A DNA stretch of 64,000 nucleotides from Kordiimonadaceae bacterium (GTDB taxonomy: Bacteria; Pseudomonadota; Alphaproteobacteria; Sphingomonadales; Kordiimonadaceae), in assembly GCA_017640725.1 (NCBI GenBank), contig JAEPQB010000001.1, positions 1,736,001 to 1,800,000 of the forward strand. The letters run 5' to 3'. Below are positions 42,420 to 51,519 of this stretch, in pieces. The position numbers were made by a program, and so were the translations under genes. Every line of letters begins with the position of its first letter. Position 1 is the first letter of the stretch. The notes below the pieces were generated by a model, which made no database searches, was not told the origin of the DNA, and saw only the letters and a program-made list of their open reading frames with translations.

Positions 42420-43295
42420 ATGTTTAGCGACTTCACTGCCAACAGATTTCACCATCAAGGCGTTGACATATTCTACCGAATGGCGGGCGAGGGGCCACCA
42501 TTACTGCTGCTGCATGGTCACCCCCAGTCGCATGTCATTTGGCACAAAGTGGCGGACCAACTCAGGTCTGAATTCACCTTGGTATTAGCGGATTTGAGGG
42601 GATACGGCGACAGCTCCAGACCAAAAACTGATGAGCACCACACGCCATACTCAAAACGCGTTATGGCGAGCGACATGGTAGCGCTGATGGCATCGTTAGG
42701 TTTCGAAGAATTTGCTGTACTGGCGCACGACAGAGGCGCGCGTGTTGCGCACAGGATGGCGGTTGATCACCCGAAGTTTGTACAACGCATGATGCTGCTC
42801 GATATCGCGCCCACACTCACCATGTATGAAAATACCGATGAAATGTTTGCGCGGGCGTACTGGCATTGGTTTTTTCTGATCAGGCCCGCTCCCCTGCCTG
42901 AAATTTTGATAAAAAACAATCCCGATGCTTACCTGGACGGCGTTATGGGCGTGCGCAGCGAAGGCATGAAGCATTTTTCACAGGAGGCTCTCGCCGAGTA
43001 TCAAAGATGCATTCGCATTGACGGCACGGCAGAAAGCATGTGCGAAGATTACCGGGCCAGCGCTTCTATCGACCTTGACCATGACAGGGCAGACCGCGCC
43101 TCAGGCATCAAACTCGAAATGCCGATCGAGGTATTGTGGGGCAGCGAAGGCGTCGTAGGGCAATGTTTTGATGTTTTGGCCGAATGGCGCAAGGTTGCAA
43201 ACAACGTGTCTGGCGAAGCGCTGCCGTCAGGGCATTACATCCCGGAAGAAATACCGGACATATTACTGGACCGCGCCTTGAAGTTTTTTCGGTAA
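42420..43295 (+). CDS. Haloacetate (fluoroacetate-type) dehalogenase family alpha/beta hydrolase
   Basis: 291 residues. The full fluoroacetate dehalogenase active site can be read: nucleophile Asp104 with Arg105 and Arg108 in HDRGARVAHR, Asp128 in LLDIAPT, the halide-binding His149 and Trp150 in YWHWFF and Tyr211 in CEDYRAS, and His272 in SGHYIPEE. The HGHPQSHVIWHKVA and DLRGYGDSSRP segments also match. These enzymes hydrolyse fluoro- or chloroacetate to glycolate. It lies 30 bases after the glyoxylate-bypass regulator on the same strand, and glycolate would enter the bypass via glyoxylate. Physiological use on other substrates is possible. Confidence 0.85.
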   Translation: MFSDFTANRFHHQGVDIFYRMAGEGPPLLLLHGHPQSHVIWHKVADQLRSEFTLVLADLRGYGDSSRPKTDEHHTPYSKRVMASDMVALMASLGFEEFAVLAHDRGARVAHRMAVDHPKFVQRMMLLDIAPTLTMYENTDEMFARAYWHWFFLIRPAPLPEILIKNNPDAYLDGVMGVRSEGMKHFSQEALAEYQRCIRIDGTAESMCEDYRASASIDLDHDRADRASGIKLEMPIEVLWGSEGVVGQCFDVLAEWRKVANNVSGEALPSGHYIPEEIPDILLDRALKFFR

Positions 43296-43302
43296 ATACA
43301 GC

Positions 43303-43920
43303 TTAGTCAGCAAGCCAAGGGTTGGCCTGCAAATGCTTTTGTTCAAAATCAACAATCTCTTGACGGTGCTGCAGTGTTGCCCCAATCGGATCAAGCCCTG
43401 TCATCAACGTCTGTTTTCTGAGCTCATCTATTTCAAAACTGAGATCTATTTGCCCAGAGATTGAAATGCGCTGTTCCTGCAGGTTAACCGTTGTTGGTTT
43501 TCCCGGGTTTTCGGCCACAATGCCTGCCAAGTCCTTCAGGTCTTGCTCGGCCACGATCGCCGCCAAAACGCCATTCCGCATGCAATTGTCGAAGAAAATG
43601 CCAGCGAAGGACGTGCCGATGAGCGCGCGAATGCCAAGTTGCTTCAGGCCCCAAACCGCATGCTCACGGCTGGAACCACACCCGAAGTTAGGGCCTGTTA
43701 GCAGGAATTTGCAGTCAGTATATCGGGGCTCGTTCAGCACAAAATCTGGGTTTGGCTGACCATCTGCCACAAATCGCTGATCGAAAAACACACCGCGGTC
43801 CAAGCCTTTGCGGTCCACCCCCATCAGGAATTGCTTGGGCATGATGACATCGGTATCGATATTGGCGTCCAACATGGGGGCTGCAATCCCAGAGACAATC
43901 TCAAACGGTTCCATCATCAT
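43303..43920 (-). CDS. leuD: 3-isopropylmalate dehydratase small subunit
   Basis: 205 residues. Small-subunit signatures are present: IDTDVIMPKQFL near the N-terminus, the TGPNFGCGSSREHAVWGLKQLG swivel-domain motif (read in two parts) and SFAGIFFDNCMRNG. With LeuC it isomerises 2-isopropylmalate to 3-isopropylmalate in leucine synthesis. Three ATGs in a row at 43920, 43917 and 43914 leave the exact start open; the first overlaps the leuC stop by 4 bases. The stop is 7 bases from the stop of the convergent dehalogenase gene. LeuB is not in the window. Confidence 0.96.
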   Translation of the reverse strand: MMMEPFEIVSGIAAPMLDANIDTDVIMPKQFLMGVDRKGLDRGVFFDQRFVADGQPNPDFVLNEPRYTDCKFLLTGPNFGCGSSREHAVWGLKQLGIRALIGTSFAGIFFDNCMRNGVLAAIVAEQDLKDLAGIVAENPGKPTTVNLQEQRISISGQIDLSFEIDELRKQTLMTGLDPIGATLQHRQEIVDFEQKHLQANPWLAD

Positions 43921-45347
43921 TCACCCCGTACCAGTTTGCGAACATCCGTCAGGTGGCCGGTGACCGCCGCTGCCGCCACCATGGCCGGGCTCATTAAATG
44001 GGTTCGAGCCCCGGCACCCTGACGGCCTTCAAAATTCCTGTTGGTGCTCGATGCGCAGCGCTCACCGGGCCGCAGTACATCGTCGTTCATGGCGAGGCAC
44101 AGTGAGCAACCAGACTGCCGCCACTCAAATCCGGCGGCGGTGAAGATATCTGCCAGGCCTTCTTCCTCTGCTTGCTGGCGAACCAATGACGACCCTGGAA
44201 CCAGAATTGCACGCACACCTTTGGCAACGTGTCTGCCTTTCAGAACCTCAGCAACTTGCCTCAGGTCCTCGATCCTGGAGTTGGTGCAGGAGCCAATGAA
44301 AGCATGGGTGATTGTGATGTCTGCAAAACGGGTTCCCGCGCTCAGGTCCATGTATTTTTGCGCTTTTTCAATGGCGGTTTTCTCATGATAAGTGGCCAAT
44401 TGTTCGGCACTGGGAACAACCCCAGAGATGCCGCTTGATTGGTCTGGACTAATGCCCCAGGAAACCATGGGCTCGATGGTCGAAGCATCCAGGTCGACCT
44501 GCATATCAAACTGGGCGTCATTGTCAGATTTCAGCTCGCGCCAGGCTTCAACCGCCTTGGCCCATAATGGCCCTTCAGGCGCGCGCGGTTTTCCTTGCAG
44601 ATAGTCAAAAACCTTGTCGTCGGGCGCCATGTAGGCGCCGCGGGCACCTGCCTCCACAGCCATGTTGCAAATGGTCATCCGCGCCTCAACACTCAGGCTG
44701 GAAATCGTAGAGCCCGTGAATTCCATAACAAAACCTGTCGCGCCTGAAGAGCCGATCATCTGAATAACGGCCATGATCAGGTCTTTGGAGGTCACGCCAA
44801 ATCCGAGCGCACCGTTGATGCTAACCCGCATTGTTTTTAGGCGCTTGTAAACAAGCGTTTGTGTTGCGAGTAAATGCTCTATCTCCGAGGTGCCAATACC
44901 GAACCCGAAAGCGCCTAGTGCGCCGTAAGTGGTGGTGTGGCTGTCACCCGCCGCAATCACCATGCCCGGCAGCACAAGCCCTTGCTCAGGCGCCACTACA
45001 TGTTCAATACCCTGGCGCTTGTCGAGCAAATCAAAAAGTTCGATACCGTATTTTTCGCAGTTTTCGGCCAGATATTTCATCTGGTTGGCACCGGATTCGT
45101 CTGGTGAAAAATTCACCCGCTCCGGCTCTGTAGAGTTCACATGGTCAACAACTGCGAGAGTTGTGGCTGGTCGCCATACCTCTCTGTTCTGGTCCCTGAG
45201 GCCACTGAATGCTTGTGGGCTGGTATACTCGTTGATAATATGCCGATCGATATAGAGCAGCACGTGACCGTCATCATCCAGCGTTTTGACCGTATGGCTG
45301 TCGATGATTTTGTCATACAGTGTTCTGGGCAGGGTTCTGGGTTTCAT
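43917..45347 (-). CDS. leuC: 3-isopropylmalate dehydratase large subunit
   Basis: 476 residues, standard length. It starts MKPRTLPRTLYDKIIDSHTV; aconitase-family Fe-S and substrate motifs include VIAAGDSHTTTYGALGAFGFGIGTSE in parts, the first cluster cysteine in IGSCTNSRIEDL, and the last two in SGCSLCLAMNDD. It holds the [4Fe-4S] cluster of the LeuCD isomerase. It overlaps leuD by 4 bases. A 127-base region separates it from the ABC permease gene upstream on the same strand and contains an inverted repeat (45404-45446) that could end that transcript or regulate leuC. Confidence 0.97.
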   Translation of the reverse strand: MKPRTLPRTLYDKIIDSHTVKTLDDDGHVLLYIDRHIINEYTSPQAFSGLRDQNREVWRPATTLAVVDHVNSTEPERVNFSPDESGANQMKYLAENCEKYGIELFDLLDKRQGIEHVVAPEQGLVLPGMVIAAGDSHTTTYGALGAFGFGIGTSEIEHLLATQTLVYKRLKTMRVSINGALGFGVTSKDLIMAVIQMIGSSGATGFVMEFTGSTISSLSVEARMTICNMAVEAGARGAYMAPDDKVFDYLQGKPRAPEGPLWAKAVEAWRELKSDNDAQFDMQVDLDASTIEPMVSWGISPDQSSGISGVVPSAEQLATYHEKTAIEKAQKYMDLSAGTRFADITITHAFIGSCTNSRIEDLRQVAEVLKGRHVAKGVRAILVPGSSLVRQQAEEEGLADIFTAAGFEWRQSGCSLCLAMNDDVLRPGERCASSTNRNFEGRQGAGARTHLMSPAMVAAAAVTGHLTDVRKLVRGE

Positions 45348-45403
45348 AGGCTGTGTCGCTCGCTTGTCCTAATACAGTGTGAAATAAGACTAAGTTGATC
45401 CGC

Positions 45404-45446
45404 GGATGGGCACAACACGCATTGAAAGTATCGATTGCGCCCATCC
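45404..45446 (-). repeat. 8-bp inverted repeat upstream of leuC
   Basis: GGATGGGC and GCCCATCC are perfect inverse copies separated by 27 bases, between the ABC permease stop and the leuC start. On the minus strand there is no T-run right after it. It could end the permease transcript or be a leader hairpin for leuCD. I saw no leucine-rich leader peptide. Confidence 0.35.
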
Positions 45447-45474
45447 GGCCTAACCTAACAGTCGCCATAATGTC

Positions 45475-47952
45475 CTAGGCTGACAAGAGGTCACGTACAG
45501 AGACTTTAAGCGTGCTGCGGCATGCCAGGTAGCCCACTATGCAAATGGCCAAAACCATTGTTGTGACCGTTCCAATGACCCATAGGATGTCTGGGCTGTA
45601 AGTGAGACCAAACTGTTCTTTATAGATCAAGCCACCTGCTACCCAAGTGCCTGCAATTGCGCCTGTGGCGGCAATCAAAGCAGTTGCGCCCCAGTCATAA
45701 AAATTGAGGTGCAGACAGTCCTTTTCGCGTAGGCCCATGCTCATAAGCAGGCCATTCTTTTGGCGGTCATCCGCCTGAAACCCACTGACTGATGCAGCCA
45801 GCACGAACAAGGCAAGCAACAGCACCATTGCCGCATATCCAACGGTAATTTTGGTTACAATGCCAACCGTCTGGTCAAAGCGATCCGTCAGCTCTTTGAG
45901 CGAAGATAAAGACAGCGTCGGATACTGTTGCCACAACTCGGCGAGCGCATCCCATGCCGTATCAGGCAGCTCCATCGTCCCCATAAACCGCACCGGTGCC
46001 TCTATTTGGTGTTGTGCCGCAAGCGGTACCTGAAACCAAAACGTTACGGAGCCTCCACCTGGGCGGAACCCATGGCTTGCGACAAGTGTGAAGGTGTAAG
46101 CGTTGGTTCCAATCTGATACGTCAGGCTGTCACCATAGTTAAGGCCCAAGTCAGTCATGACTTCTGGTTCTGTTGATATTTGTTGCCAGTTCTGTGTGCC
46201 CTTGTTCCACCAAGTGCCGCCTGTAAGGCGATTGTTGGCGGGAATGTCGTCAGTCCAGCTTAATCGAATCGGGTCTTGCACCGTCGCCAGCGTATCGCTT
46301 GGTTTCTGAGCAAAATCGGCGAGATTCTGACCATTCACTTTTATCAACTGAGCAGAAACAAACGGCCTCAAAGAGCGAATGCTGCTGTTGGTGCGCTCCG
46401 CCCAGTGCCGGATGGCATCCACCTGGTTTTCCTGTGCTTCAGCGATGACAAGGTTGCCATCGTGCGAGCGATTGTACTGGGCAATCGTGCCACCAAGGTC
46501 CCGCATCAGCATTAGGGTGAATAACAGCAGCAGGCTGCACAGACCCAAGCCCATCACTTGTGCCGATTTGGCAAAAAGGCGCTGACGCATCATGAAAAAA
46601 GCGAAGGGCAGTTTGCCAGCACGCTTTTTACCCCAATGATCACCAAGGCGAATGACGCCCCACGTCAGCACCATCATTAACAAGAGGGCAAACCCAAGGG
46701 CAGACAAGGTCATGGCGGTTAGAAGCCAGTTGTCGGAATAAAGGGCGGCGAGCAACGTAACTGCCAACAGGCTGAAGAAAAGCCGCTGCCAAACATAGTT
46801 TCCTTCCGAGTTGCTTCTAATCAGCGTCATGATGGAAGAGCGGGACAGCTGCACGATACTCGGGACTTGCAGCGCCAATATCATCATGAAAACAAGACCA
46901 ACAGTTTTGGCTGCGGCAACCAGGTGCACTGTTGCCTGAATGCCTGGGAAATAGGTCTGAAGCTCAGCAATGATCAATTGGAAGGCCAGTGTTGCTGCAG
47001 CAAATGCAAGCATGACACTGGCGACAAACCCTATCAGCCAAGAGCCAAGCGCAATTCGCATACCGGAGGAGATGCCGGTGCCGAAACTGCTGTAAAGTGC
47101 AAGGCGATACCGCATCTTTGCGAGCCAGCGACGGTTGGTCATGTCTAGCGCAACAGCACCCATAAAAAACAAAATAACTGATGCAAGGCCCAGGAAGTTT
47201 TCAGTGCGCCGCCAGAATCCGGCAAGCGGGTGCTCACCGCCTTGCTTTTTAATAAACTGGGCACCCGGAAGCGAGGTTTTCGCCCAAGCTTCCAGGTCTG
47301 ATACTGCTGCCTCGTCTGCGGCAATAAGATAACGAGACCGTTTGCGGCTGCTTTCAATTGTTTCCTGACCAATACTGGTGGCATGAACCATTGCGCGAAG
47401 GGCCACACTGTGCCCTTCCATGATGCGGTCCGGTTCGTGAAACAGAATTGCGCCGACACGTAAAGTCGTGGAACCGATGCTAATCTGGTCGCCAACCGAA
47501 GCATTGAGCTTGACGGCCAACCGTGACCCCAGCCAGATTTCTCCCGCTATCGGCCCATGGGCCGACCCGCGCTGCGTGGATGCGGGCGTATCTCCAATTT
47601 GAAGTGTGCCCTGCAGGGGGTAAGCATTGTCCACCTGCTTTAGTTGGACGCGTGCCCACTCACCATCATGAGTGAGTGTTGCAGACGTCAGGGTTGTTTT
47701 AGATATACCTGATGCCAAGCCTGCTAACTCAGTTTCAAGGGCTGGTGTCAGATCTGTATGGCTTTCGATAACCACATCAGACCCCAGCATCTGATCCAAG
47801 TTGCCCGCCAGATATTGCTGGATCGATGCGCTCGCCAGGGTAAGCGTTATCAGGAAAAACAACAGGGTGGTTTGGGTGGCGATACTGATGCGTCCGTCGC
47901 TGGAAACCAGATCCTGCCATGCGTTCTCAAATGTTAAACCAAACTTGCTCAT
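45475..47952 (-). CDS. ABC transporter permease, FtsX/YbbP type
   Basis: 825 residues with about ten hydrophobic segments: one near the N-terminus (TLLFFLITLTLASASI), a large extracytoplasmic region, a first FtsX block of three to four segments (about 260-400), further segments, a second extracytoplasmic domain and a C-terminal FtsX block (KITVGYAAMVLLLALFVLAA onward). This two-FtsX-domain layout is that of YbbP-like permeases that pair with a LolD-like ATPase, for lipoprotein, lipid or peptide extrusion. Its ATG overlaps the ATPase stop by 4 bases. The start at 47952 is therefore firm. The cargo is unknown. Confidence 0.88.
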   Translation of the reverse strand: MSKFGLTFENAWQDLVSSDGRISIATQTTLLFFLITLTLASASIQQYLAGNLDQMLGSDVVIESHTDLTPALETELAGLASGISKTTLTSATLTHDGEWARVQLKQVDNAYPLQGTLQIGDTPASTQRGSAHGPIAGEIWLGSRLAVKLNASVGDQISIGSTTLRVGAILFHEPDRIMEGHSVALRAMVHATSIGQETIESSRKRSRYLIAADEAAVSDLEAWAKTSLPGAQFIKKQGGEHPLAGFWRRTENFLGLASVILFFMGAVALDMTNRRWLAKMRYRLALYSSFGTGISSGMRIALGSWLIGFVASVMLAFAAATLAFQLIIAELQTYFPGIQATVHLVAAAKTVGLVFMMILALQVPSIVQLSRSSIMTLIRSNSEGNYVWQRLFFSLLAVTLLAALYSDNWLLTAMTLSALGFALLLMMVLTWGVIRLGDHWGKKRAGKLPFAFFMMRQRLFAKSAQVMGLGLCSLLLLFTLMLMRDLGGTIAQYNRSHDGNLVIAEAQENQVDAIRHWAERTNSSIRSLRPFVSAQLIKVNGQNLADFAQKPSDTLATVQDPIRLSWTDDIPANNRLTGGTWWNKGTQNWQQISTEPEVMTDLGLNYGDSLTYQIGTNAYTFTLVASHGFRPGGGSVTFWFQVPLAAQHQIEAPVRFMGTMELPDTAWDALAELWQQYPTLSLSSLKELTDRFDQTVGIVTKITVGYAAMVLLLALFVLAASVSGFQADDRQKNGLLMSMGLREKDCLHLNFYDWGATALIAATGAIAGTWVAGGLIYKEQFGLTYSPDILWVIGTVTTMVLAICIVGYLACRSTLKVSVRDLLSA

Positions 47953-48608
47953 GCTGCGATCTCCAGCTGACCACGCTCAAGGCGCAGACATTTCTGAGTG
48001 CGAACTGCGAGGCGATTACTGTGGGTCACAAGGATCAATCCTGATCCCACTTCTTTTGCGCAATCGAACATCAGTGCGGCAACACCGTCTGATGTACGCG
48101 CATCAAGGTTGCCTGTGGGTTCATCCGCAAAAATGAACTTGGGTTTGGTCACAAATGCGCGGGCAACGGCAATGCGTTGTTGCTCGCCGCCGCTGAGCTG
48201 GTGTGGTTTGTGGCGGGCCCTGTCTTTCAATCCAACATTTTCGAGCCATTCTGCGGCAATATCAAAAGCCGCCCGGTTGCCCTTCAGCCTGAGCGGCAGT
48301 GCCAGGTTACCGATTGCATCCAGTTCAGGCATCAGGTGGAATTGCTGGAAAATGAATCCCGAATTCGCCCGCATATCGAGCGCGTCCACGCGCTCGCCTT
48401 CAATGACAAAGTGCACCTTGCCAGCGGCCGGTTTTTCAAGGCCAGCCGCGATCGATAGCAGGCTTGATTTGCCAGCGCCAGACGGGCCCACGATGGCCAT
48501 TGTTTCCCCGGAGTGAACTTCGATTGAGAGATCTTTAAACAGCTCAATGCGTTCGCTCGTGGTGTCAAAATGATGGCTGATGTTGTTCAGCGTGATTGTG
48601 TTTTTCAT
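47949..48608 (-). CDS. ABC transporter ATP-binding protein, LolD/YbbA type
   Basis: 219 residues, a single nucleotide-binding domain. Walker A is GPSGAGKSSLL, the signature is LSGGEQQRIAVARAF, Walker B with the D-loop is FIFADEPTGNLDARTSD, and the switch His is in LVTHSNRLA. This is the LolD/MacB/YbbA subgroup that drives FtsX-type permeases. It is the first gene of the ATPase-permease operon and diverges from a response regulator gene. The 137-base divergent region holds 11-bp-spaced TTTGAC repeats, so the two-component system probably controls the transporter. Confidence 0.93.
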   Translation of the reverse strand: MKNTITLNNISHHFDTTSERIELFKDLSIEVHSGETMAIVGPSGAGKSSLLSIAAGLEKPAAGKVHFVIEGERVDALDMRANSGFIFQQFHLMPELDAIGNLALPLRLKGNRAAFDIAAEWLENVGLKDRARHKPHQLSGGEQQRIAVARAFVTKPKFIFADEPTGNLDARTSDGVAALMFDCAKEVGSGLILVTHSNRLAVRTQKCLRLERGQLEIAA

Positions 48609-48681
48609 CTTCTGCTCCTGTCGATTGAGCAGACCCTACAGGTGCGAATGTCAAATGAAGGTGAAACGCACGGCCACCCTG

Positions 48682-48698
48682 TTTGACGCTTGTTTGAC
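48682..48698. promoter_or_regulatory. Direct repeats TTTGAC spaced 11 bp, response regulator site candidate
   Basis: TTTGAC occurs at 48682 and again at 48693, one helical turn apart, the pattern bound by OmpR-family regulators. A reverse-oriented TGTCAAA lies nearby at about 48648. The site is between the ABC operon and the response regulator gene. A similar repeat precedes the hydrolase at 50711. Confidence 0.55.
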
Positions 48699-48745
48699 AT
48701 TGTCGCCGCTATCATTTTTGATCATTCAAGGAAGAGGAATGGCCA

Positions 48746-49420
48746 ATGCGGTTACTGATTGTGGAAGACAACCTAGATATTCAGGCAAACATTGCTGAGT
48801 ATCTGGAAGGCGATCATTATACGCTTGATTTCGCCTACACTGGTGACCAGGGTCTCGAGCTCGCACTCAATAACCAGTATGACGTGATTGTTCTGGATTT
48901 GATGTTGCCGGGAAAAGATGGCCTTGAGGTGTGCGCAGCCTACCGCCGCGCGGCAGGACTGCAGGCGCCCATCATTATGCTGACGGCACGCGATACCATC
49001 GATGACAAAGAAGCCGGATTTGACGCCGGTGCTGATGATTATCTCGTGAAGCCATTTTCACTCAGGGAATTGAAAGCGCGGATCGAAGCTTTAGCACGTC
49101 GTCCAAAAGCGCGCATTCAACAGTCTCTCTCATTCGCGGGCCTGACACTTGATCCCGCCAGTTGCTCGGTGACCTTTGCTGCCAAAACTGTTGTCGTGAT
49201 GGAAAAAGAAGCGAAAATCCTCTCCATGCTTTTGGAGGCTGAATCCAATGTGGTGTCTGGCGAAGACATCAGTTACGCCCTGTGGGGGGACGAGCCACCA
49301 GAATCTGGTGCACTAAGAACCCATATTTACAACCTCAGAAAATCTCTGGCTGGCATCGGGGCACCAGACGCCGTGAAAACTGTTCGTGGCCGGGGTTATG
49401 TGTTGAGGGCCCAGCCATGA
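48746..49420 (+). CDS. OmpR-family response regulator
   Basis: 224 residues. The receiver domain has the acidic pair in IVEDN, the phosphoacceptor Asp51 in VIVLDLMLPGKDG, Thr in MLTARD and Lys in LVKPFS. The C-terminal winged helix ends in SLAGIGAPDAVKTVRGRGYVLR. It is the partner of the kinase whose ATG overlaps its stop (ATGA). It starts at ATG 48746 behind GAGGAA; an ATG seven bases upstream is in another frame. It diverges from the ABC operon, and direct repeats in the shared upstream region and before the downstream hydrolase suggest both are targets, with autoregulation. Confidence 0.95.
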   Translation: MRLLIVEDNLDIQANIAEYLEGDHYTLDFAYTGDQGLELALNNQYDVIVLDLMLPGKDGLEVCAAYRRAAGLQAPIIMLTARDTIDDKEAGFDAGADDYLVKPFSLRELKARIEALARRPKARIQQSLSFAGLTLDPASCSVTFAAKTVVVMEKEAKILSMLLEAESNVVSGEDISYALWGDEPPESGALRTHIYNLRKSLAGIGAPDAVKTVRGRGYVLRAQP

Positions 49421-50652
49421 GCCAGAAATCACGCCGTATCAGAAGCATGATTATGCGCACCTTTTTAGGTGCGATGATCACCAGTTTTTCCATCTTTTCT
49501 TTCCTGGTGGTCATATTTGTCTTCTCCACCGAGGACGAAATTTTTGATCTGCTTGTTGATGCAGCAACCACTGAATTTATTGCGGAGAACCCCATACCCG
49601 TCAAAAACCACGGCTCACTCAAGTCGCTGAATATGACCTATTATGTTGATACCGATGACATGCCAGCCTGGCTGCAGGCGGAAATAGACCCCACATACAC
49701 GGACGGACAGTTTGAAGTTTTTGGCGAAGAAAACGGGCATTTTCATGCGCTGGTGCGGCCGCTCGCGGACGGCAGAAGCCTGTATGTTTTCTTCAACGCC
49801 AGGCGTTTCATCCGCTCCACACCCCAGATCAAATATTTCCTTGTACTCATTTCAGTGATGGCGGGTATTGGCATACTGCTCTCTCTCTTGGCACTGGCCC
49901 GTATGAGCCGGAAAGTTTCAAGCCCCATGGAGGATGTTGCTCGCATCTTGGCCGACGGTGGAAGCGTTGTGGACCGCCTGCGAATCCCGCCGGACGCGCC
50001 CAAAGAGTTGCATGCGTTGGCGCGCGCCATTGAAGAGCGGGATGGTCGCATCCAAGCCCTTATTGAACGAGAGCGGCAGTTCAACCGGGACGCCAGCCAT
50101 GAACTTCGAACGCCGCTGGCTGTTGCATTTGGTGCAGCTGAAGTTCTTGAAGAAAAAGAAATGCGCAGCAAAGCGCTCACGCGCCTAAAGTCGGCGATCA
50201 AAGACATGCAACAGCTGACAGAGGGGATTTTGTGGTTGGGACGTGACCCGGAAACAGCACAATCCTGTCCGGTTGCGCAAGTGTGCGAGCGCAGCATAGA
50301 AGCCTATGGACATCTGGTCGCGGATCGAAACGTTGTCATCAGACTTGAAGGGCCCCTGGAAGGCGACATGCCAGTGCCGGAACCCGTTGCTCTCGTCATG
50401 ATTGGGAACATTCTCAGGAATGCCCTTTCATACACAGAAGAGGGCGAAGTCGTGATCGAGGCCACCAATAACTCGGTTCGCATCACTGATACGGGGGTCG
50501 GGTTTGGCGAAGTGGACCCTGATAAAGAAGGATTTGGTGTGGGCCTGACGCTCGTGGAACGATTGTGCCGGCATTTCGAAATTGTTTTTGCCCTTGAAGC
50601 ACGCGAGGGCGGGGGCACAGTGGCAATGCTTACTTGGCGCGAGGGCATTTGA
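49417..50652 (+). CDS. Sensor histidine kinase
   Basis: 411 residues from ATG 49417; the open frame upstream overlaps the regulator gene. A transmembrane segment (about 15-37), a short extracytoplasmic domain (38-138), a second segment (139-161), a linker, then the H-box RDASHELRTPLAV with His228. The ATP-binding domain shows the N-box IGNILRNALSYTEEG, DTGVGFG and GFGVGLTLVERL. There is no clear full HAMP domain between TM2 and the dimerisation helix. The sensor domain is only about 100 residues and not recognised. It phosphorylates the preceding regulator. Confidence 0.94.
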   Translation: MSQKSRRIRSMIMRTFLGAMITSFSIFSFLVVIFVFSTEDEIFDLLVDAATTEFIAENPIPVKNHGSLKSLNMTYYVDTDDMPAWLQAEIDPTYTDGQFEVFGEENGHFHALVRPLADGRSLYVFFNARRFIRSTPQIKYFLVLISVMAGIGILLSLLALARMSRKVSSPMEDVARILADGGSVVDRLRIPPDAPKELHALARAIEERDGRIQALIERERQFNRDASHELRTPLAVAFGAAEVLEEKEMRSKALTRLKSAIKDMQQLTEGILWLGRDPETAQSCPVAQVCERSIEAYGHLVADRNVVIRLEGPLEGDMPVPEPVALVMIGNILRNALSYTEEGEVVIEATNNSVRITDTGVGFGEVDPDKEGFGVGLTLVERLCRHFEIVFALEAREGGGTVAMLTWREGI

Positions 50653-50664
50653 CGTTGGCTTGAC
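50649..50664. promoter_or_regulatory. Direct repeats TTGACGTTGG spaced 11 bp upstream of hydrolase
   Basis: TTGACGTTGG begins at 50649 and again at 50660, an exact 11-bp period, overlapping the kinase stop region and lying about 50 bases before the hydrolase ATG. The pattern resembles the TTTGAC repeats at 48682, so the hydrolase is probably in the same regulon. Confidence 0.55.
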
Positions 50665-50710
50665 GTTGGTGTCGCTAAAAGGGTCTCAACAAAAAAGGAG
50701 ACCCCGAGTC

Positions 50711-51493
50711 ATGACTACTTCAACTTTCAAAACTTTTGTTGTTCTTGCGATAGCCATATTTTCGGCTGGCGTGAACGCAGCAGCAACTCGCGTAGATCCA
50801 CTGGTGTTTAAAGCCGCCGACGGCGAGCGTGTTGTTGGCTTCACCCTCATCTCAAGAGAAACCAAGGAAGATGCGCCAATCGCAGTACTGATGCACCCGA
50901 TGGCCGCCACTAACCTTTATTGGCTTGCTAAAGACAATCTGATGTCCGGCGATAAACTGACAGCAGATTTGATTGATCGCGGGTACCGTGTAGTGGCCCT
51001 TGAGGCACGAGGACACGGCGCGCGGATGGGTGATATGAGCCCAATGGAATTTTTGAGCAATGCCCGCGAGGGTGACGGTATCGCCTACAAGGCGATGATC
51101 CGCGGCACCATCAAAGACTATCAGCTGATGCTGGACACTATGCTCGAAAAGCACCCTGAAGCCAAAGGTGTGCTCGCGATGGGTTACAGCATGGGTGCGC
51201 AAATGGCGACGTTGCTGGCGGCGCAGGACAAACGCGTAACGCATCTGGTTACCATGGTGCCTCCTTCAGTAACCAATGTACCTGAACTCGCGCCAATCAA
51301 GTTCGCGCCTGAAGTGACCATCCCCTGGCTGTTGCTCACGGCTGACCGCGATCAGTTTGCCACGCCAGCACAAAACGCAGCGCTCTCAGATGCGGCTGGA
51401 CGGAAACCTGAAACTGTGTCTTTCGACAGCAAACACCGCTTGCCGGGCGACTATGTAAACGCTGTCTTCAACTGGTTAAGTGGCCTCAAATAA
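50711..51493 (+). CDS. Secreted alpha/beta hydrolase
   Basis: 260 residues from ATG 50711 with AAGGAG upstream; the longer frame from 50582 overlaps the kinase. The signal peptide is MTTSTFKTFVVLAIAIFSAG up to VNA. The hydrolase domain has the oxyanion segment AVLMHPMAATN, LEARGHGARMG, the nucleophile elbow GYSMGAQMA, the acid in LLLTADRDQFA and the His in SKHRLPGDYV. The substrate could be a lipid, ester or peptide-linked compound in the periplasm. It lies downstream of the two-component system with its own repeat-type operator and ends at a strong terminator. Confidence 0.88.
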   Translation: MTTSTFKTFVVLAIAIFSAGVNAAATRVDPLVFKAADGERVVGFTLISRETKEDAPIAVLMHPMAATNLYWLAKDNLMSGDKLTADLIDRGYRVVALEARGHGARMGDMSPMEFLSNAREGDGIAYKAMIRGTIKDYQLMLDTMLEKHPEAKGVLAMGYSMGAQMATLLAAQDKRVTHLVTMVPPSVTNVPELAPIKFAPEVTIPWLLLTADRDQFATPAQNAALSDAAGRKPETVSFDSKHRLPGDYVNAVFNWLSGLK

Positions 51494-51519
51494 AAGCCAT
51501 TTCAGCAATCTAGTCATAA

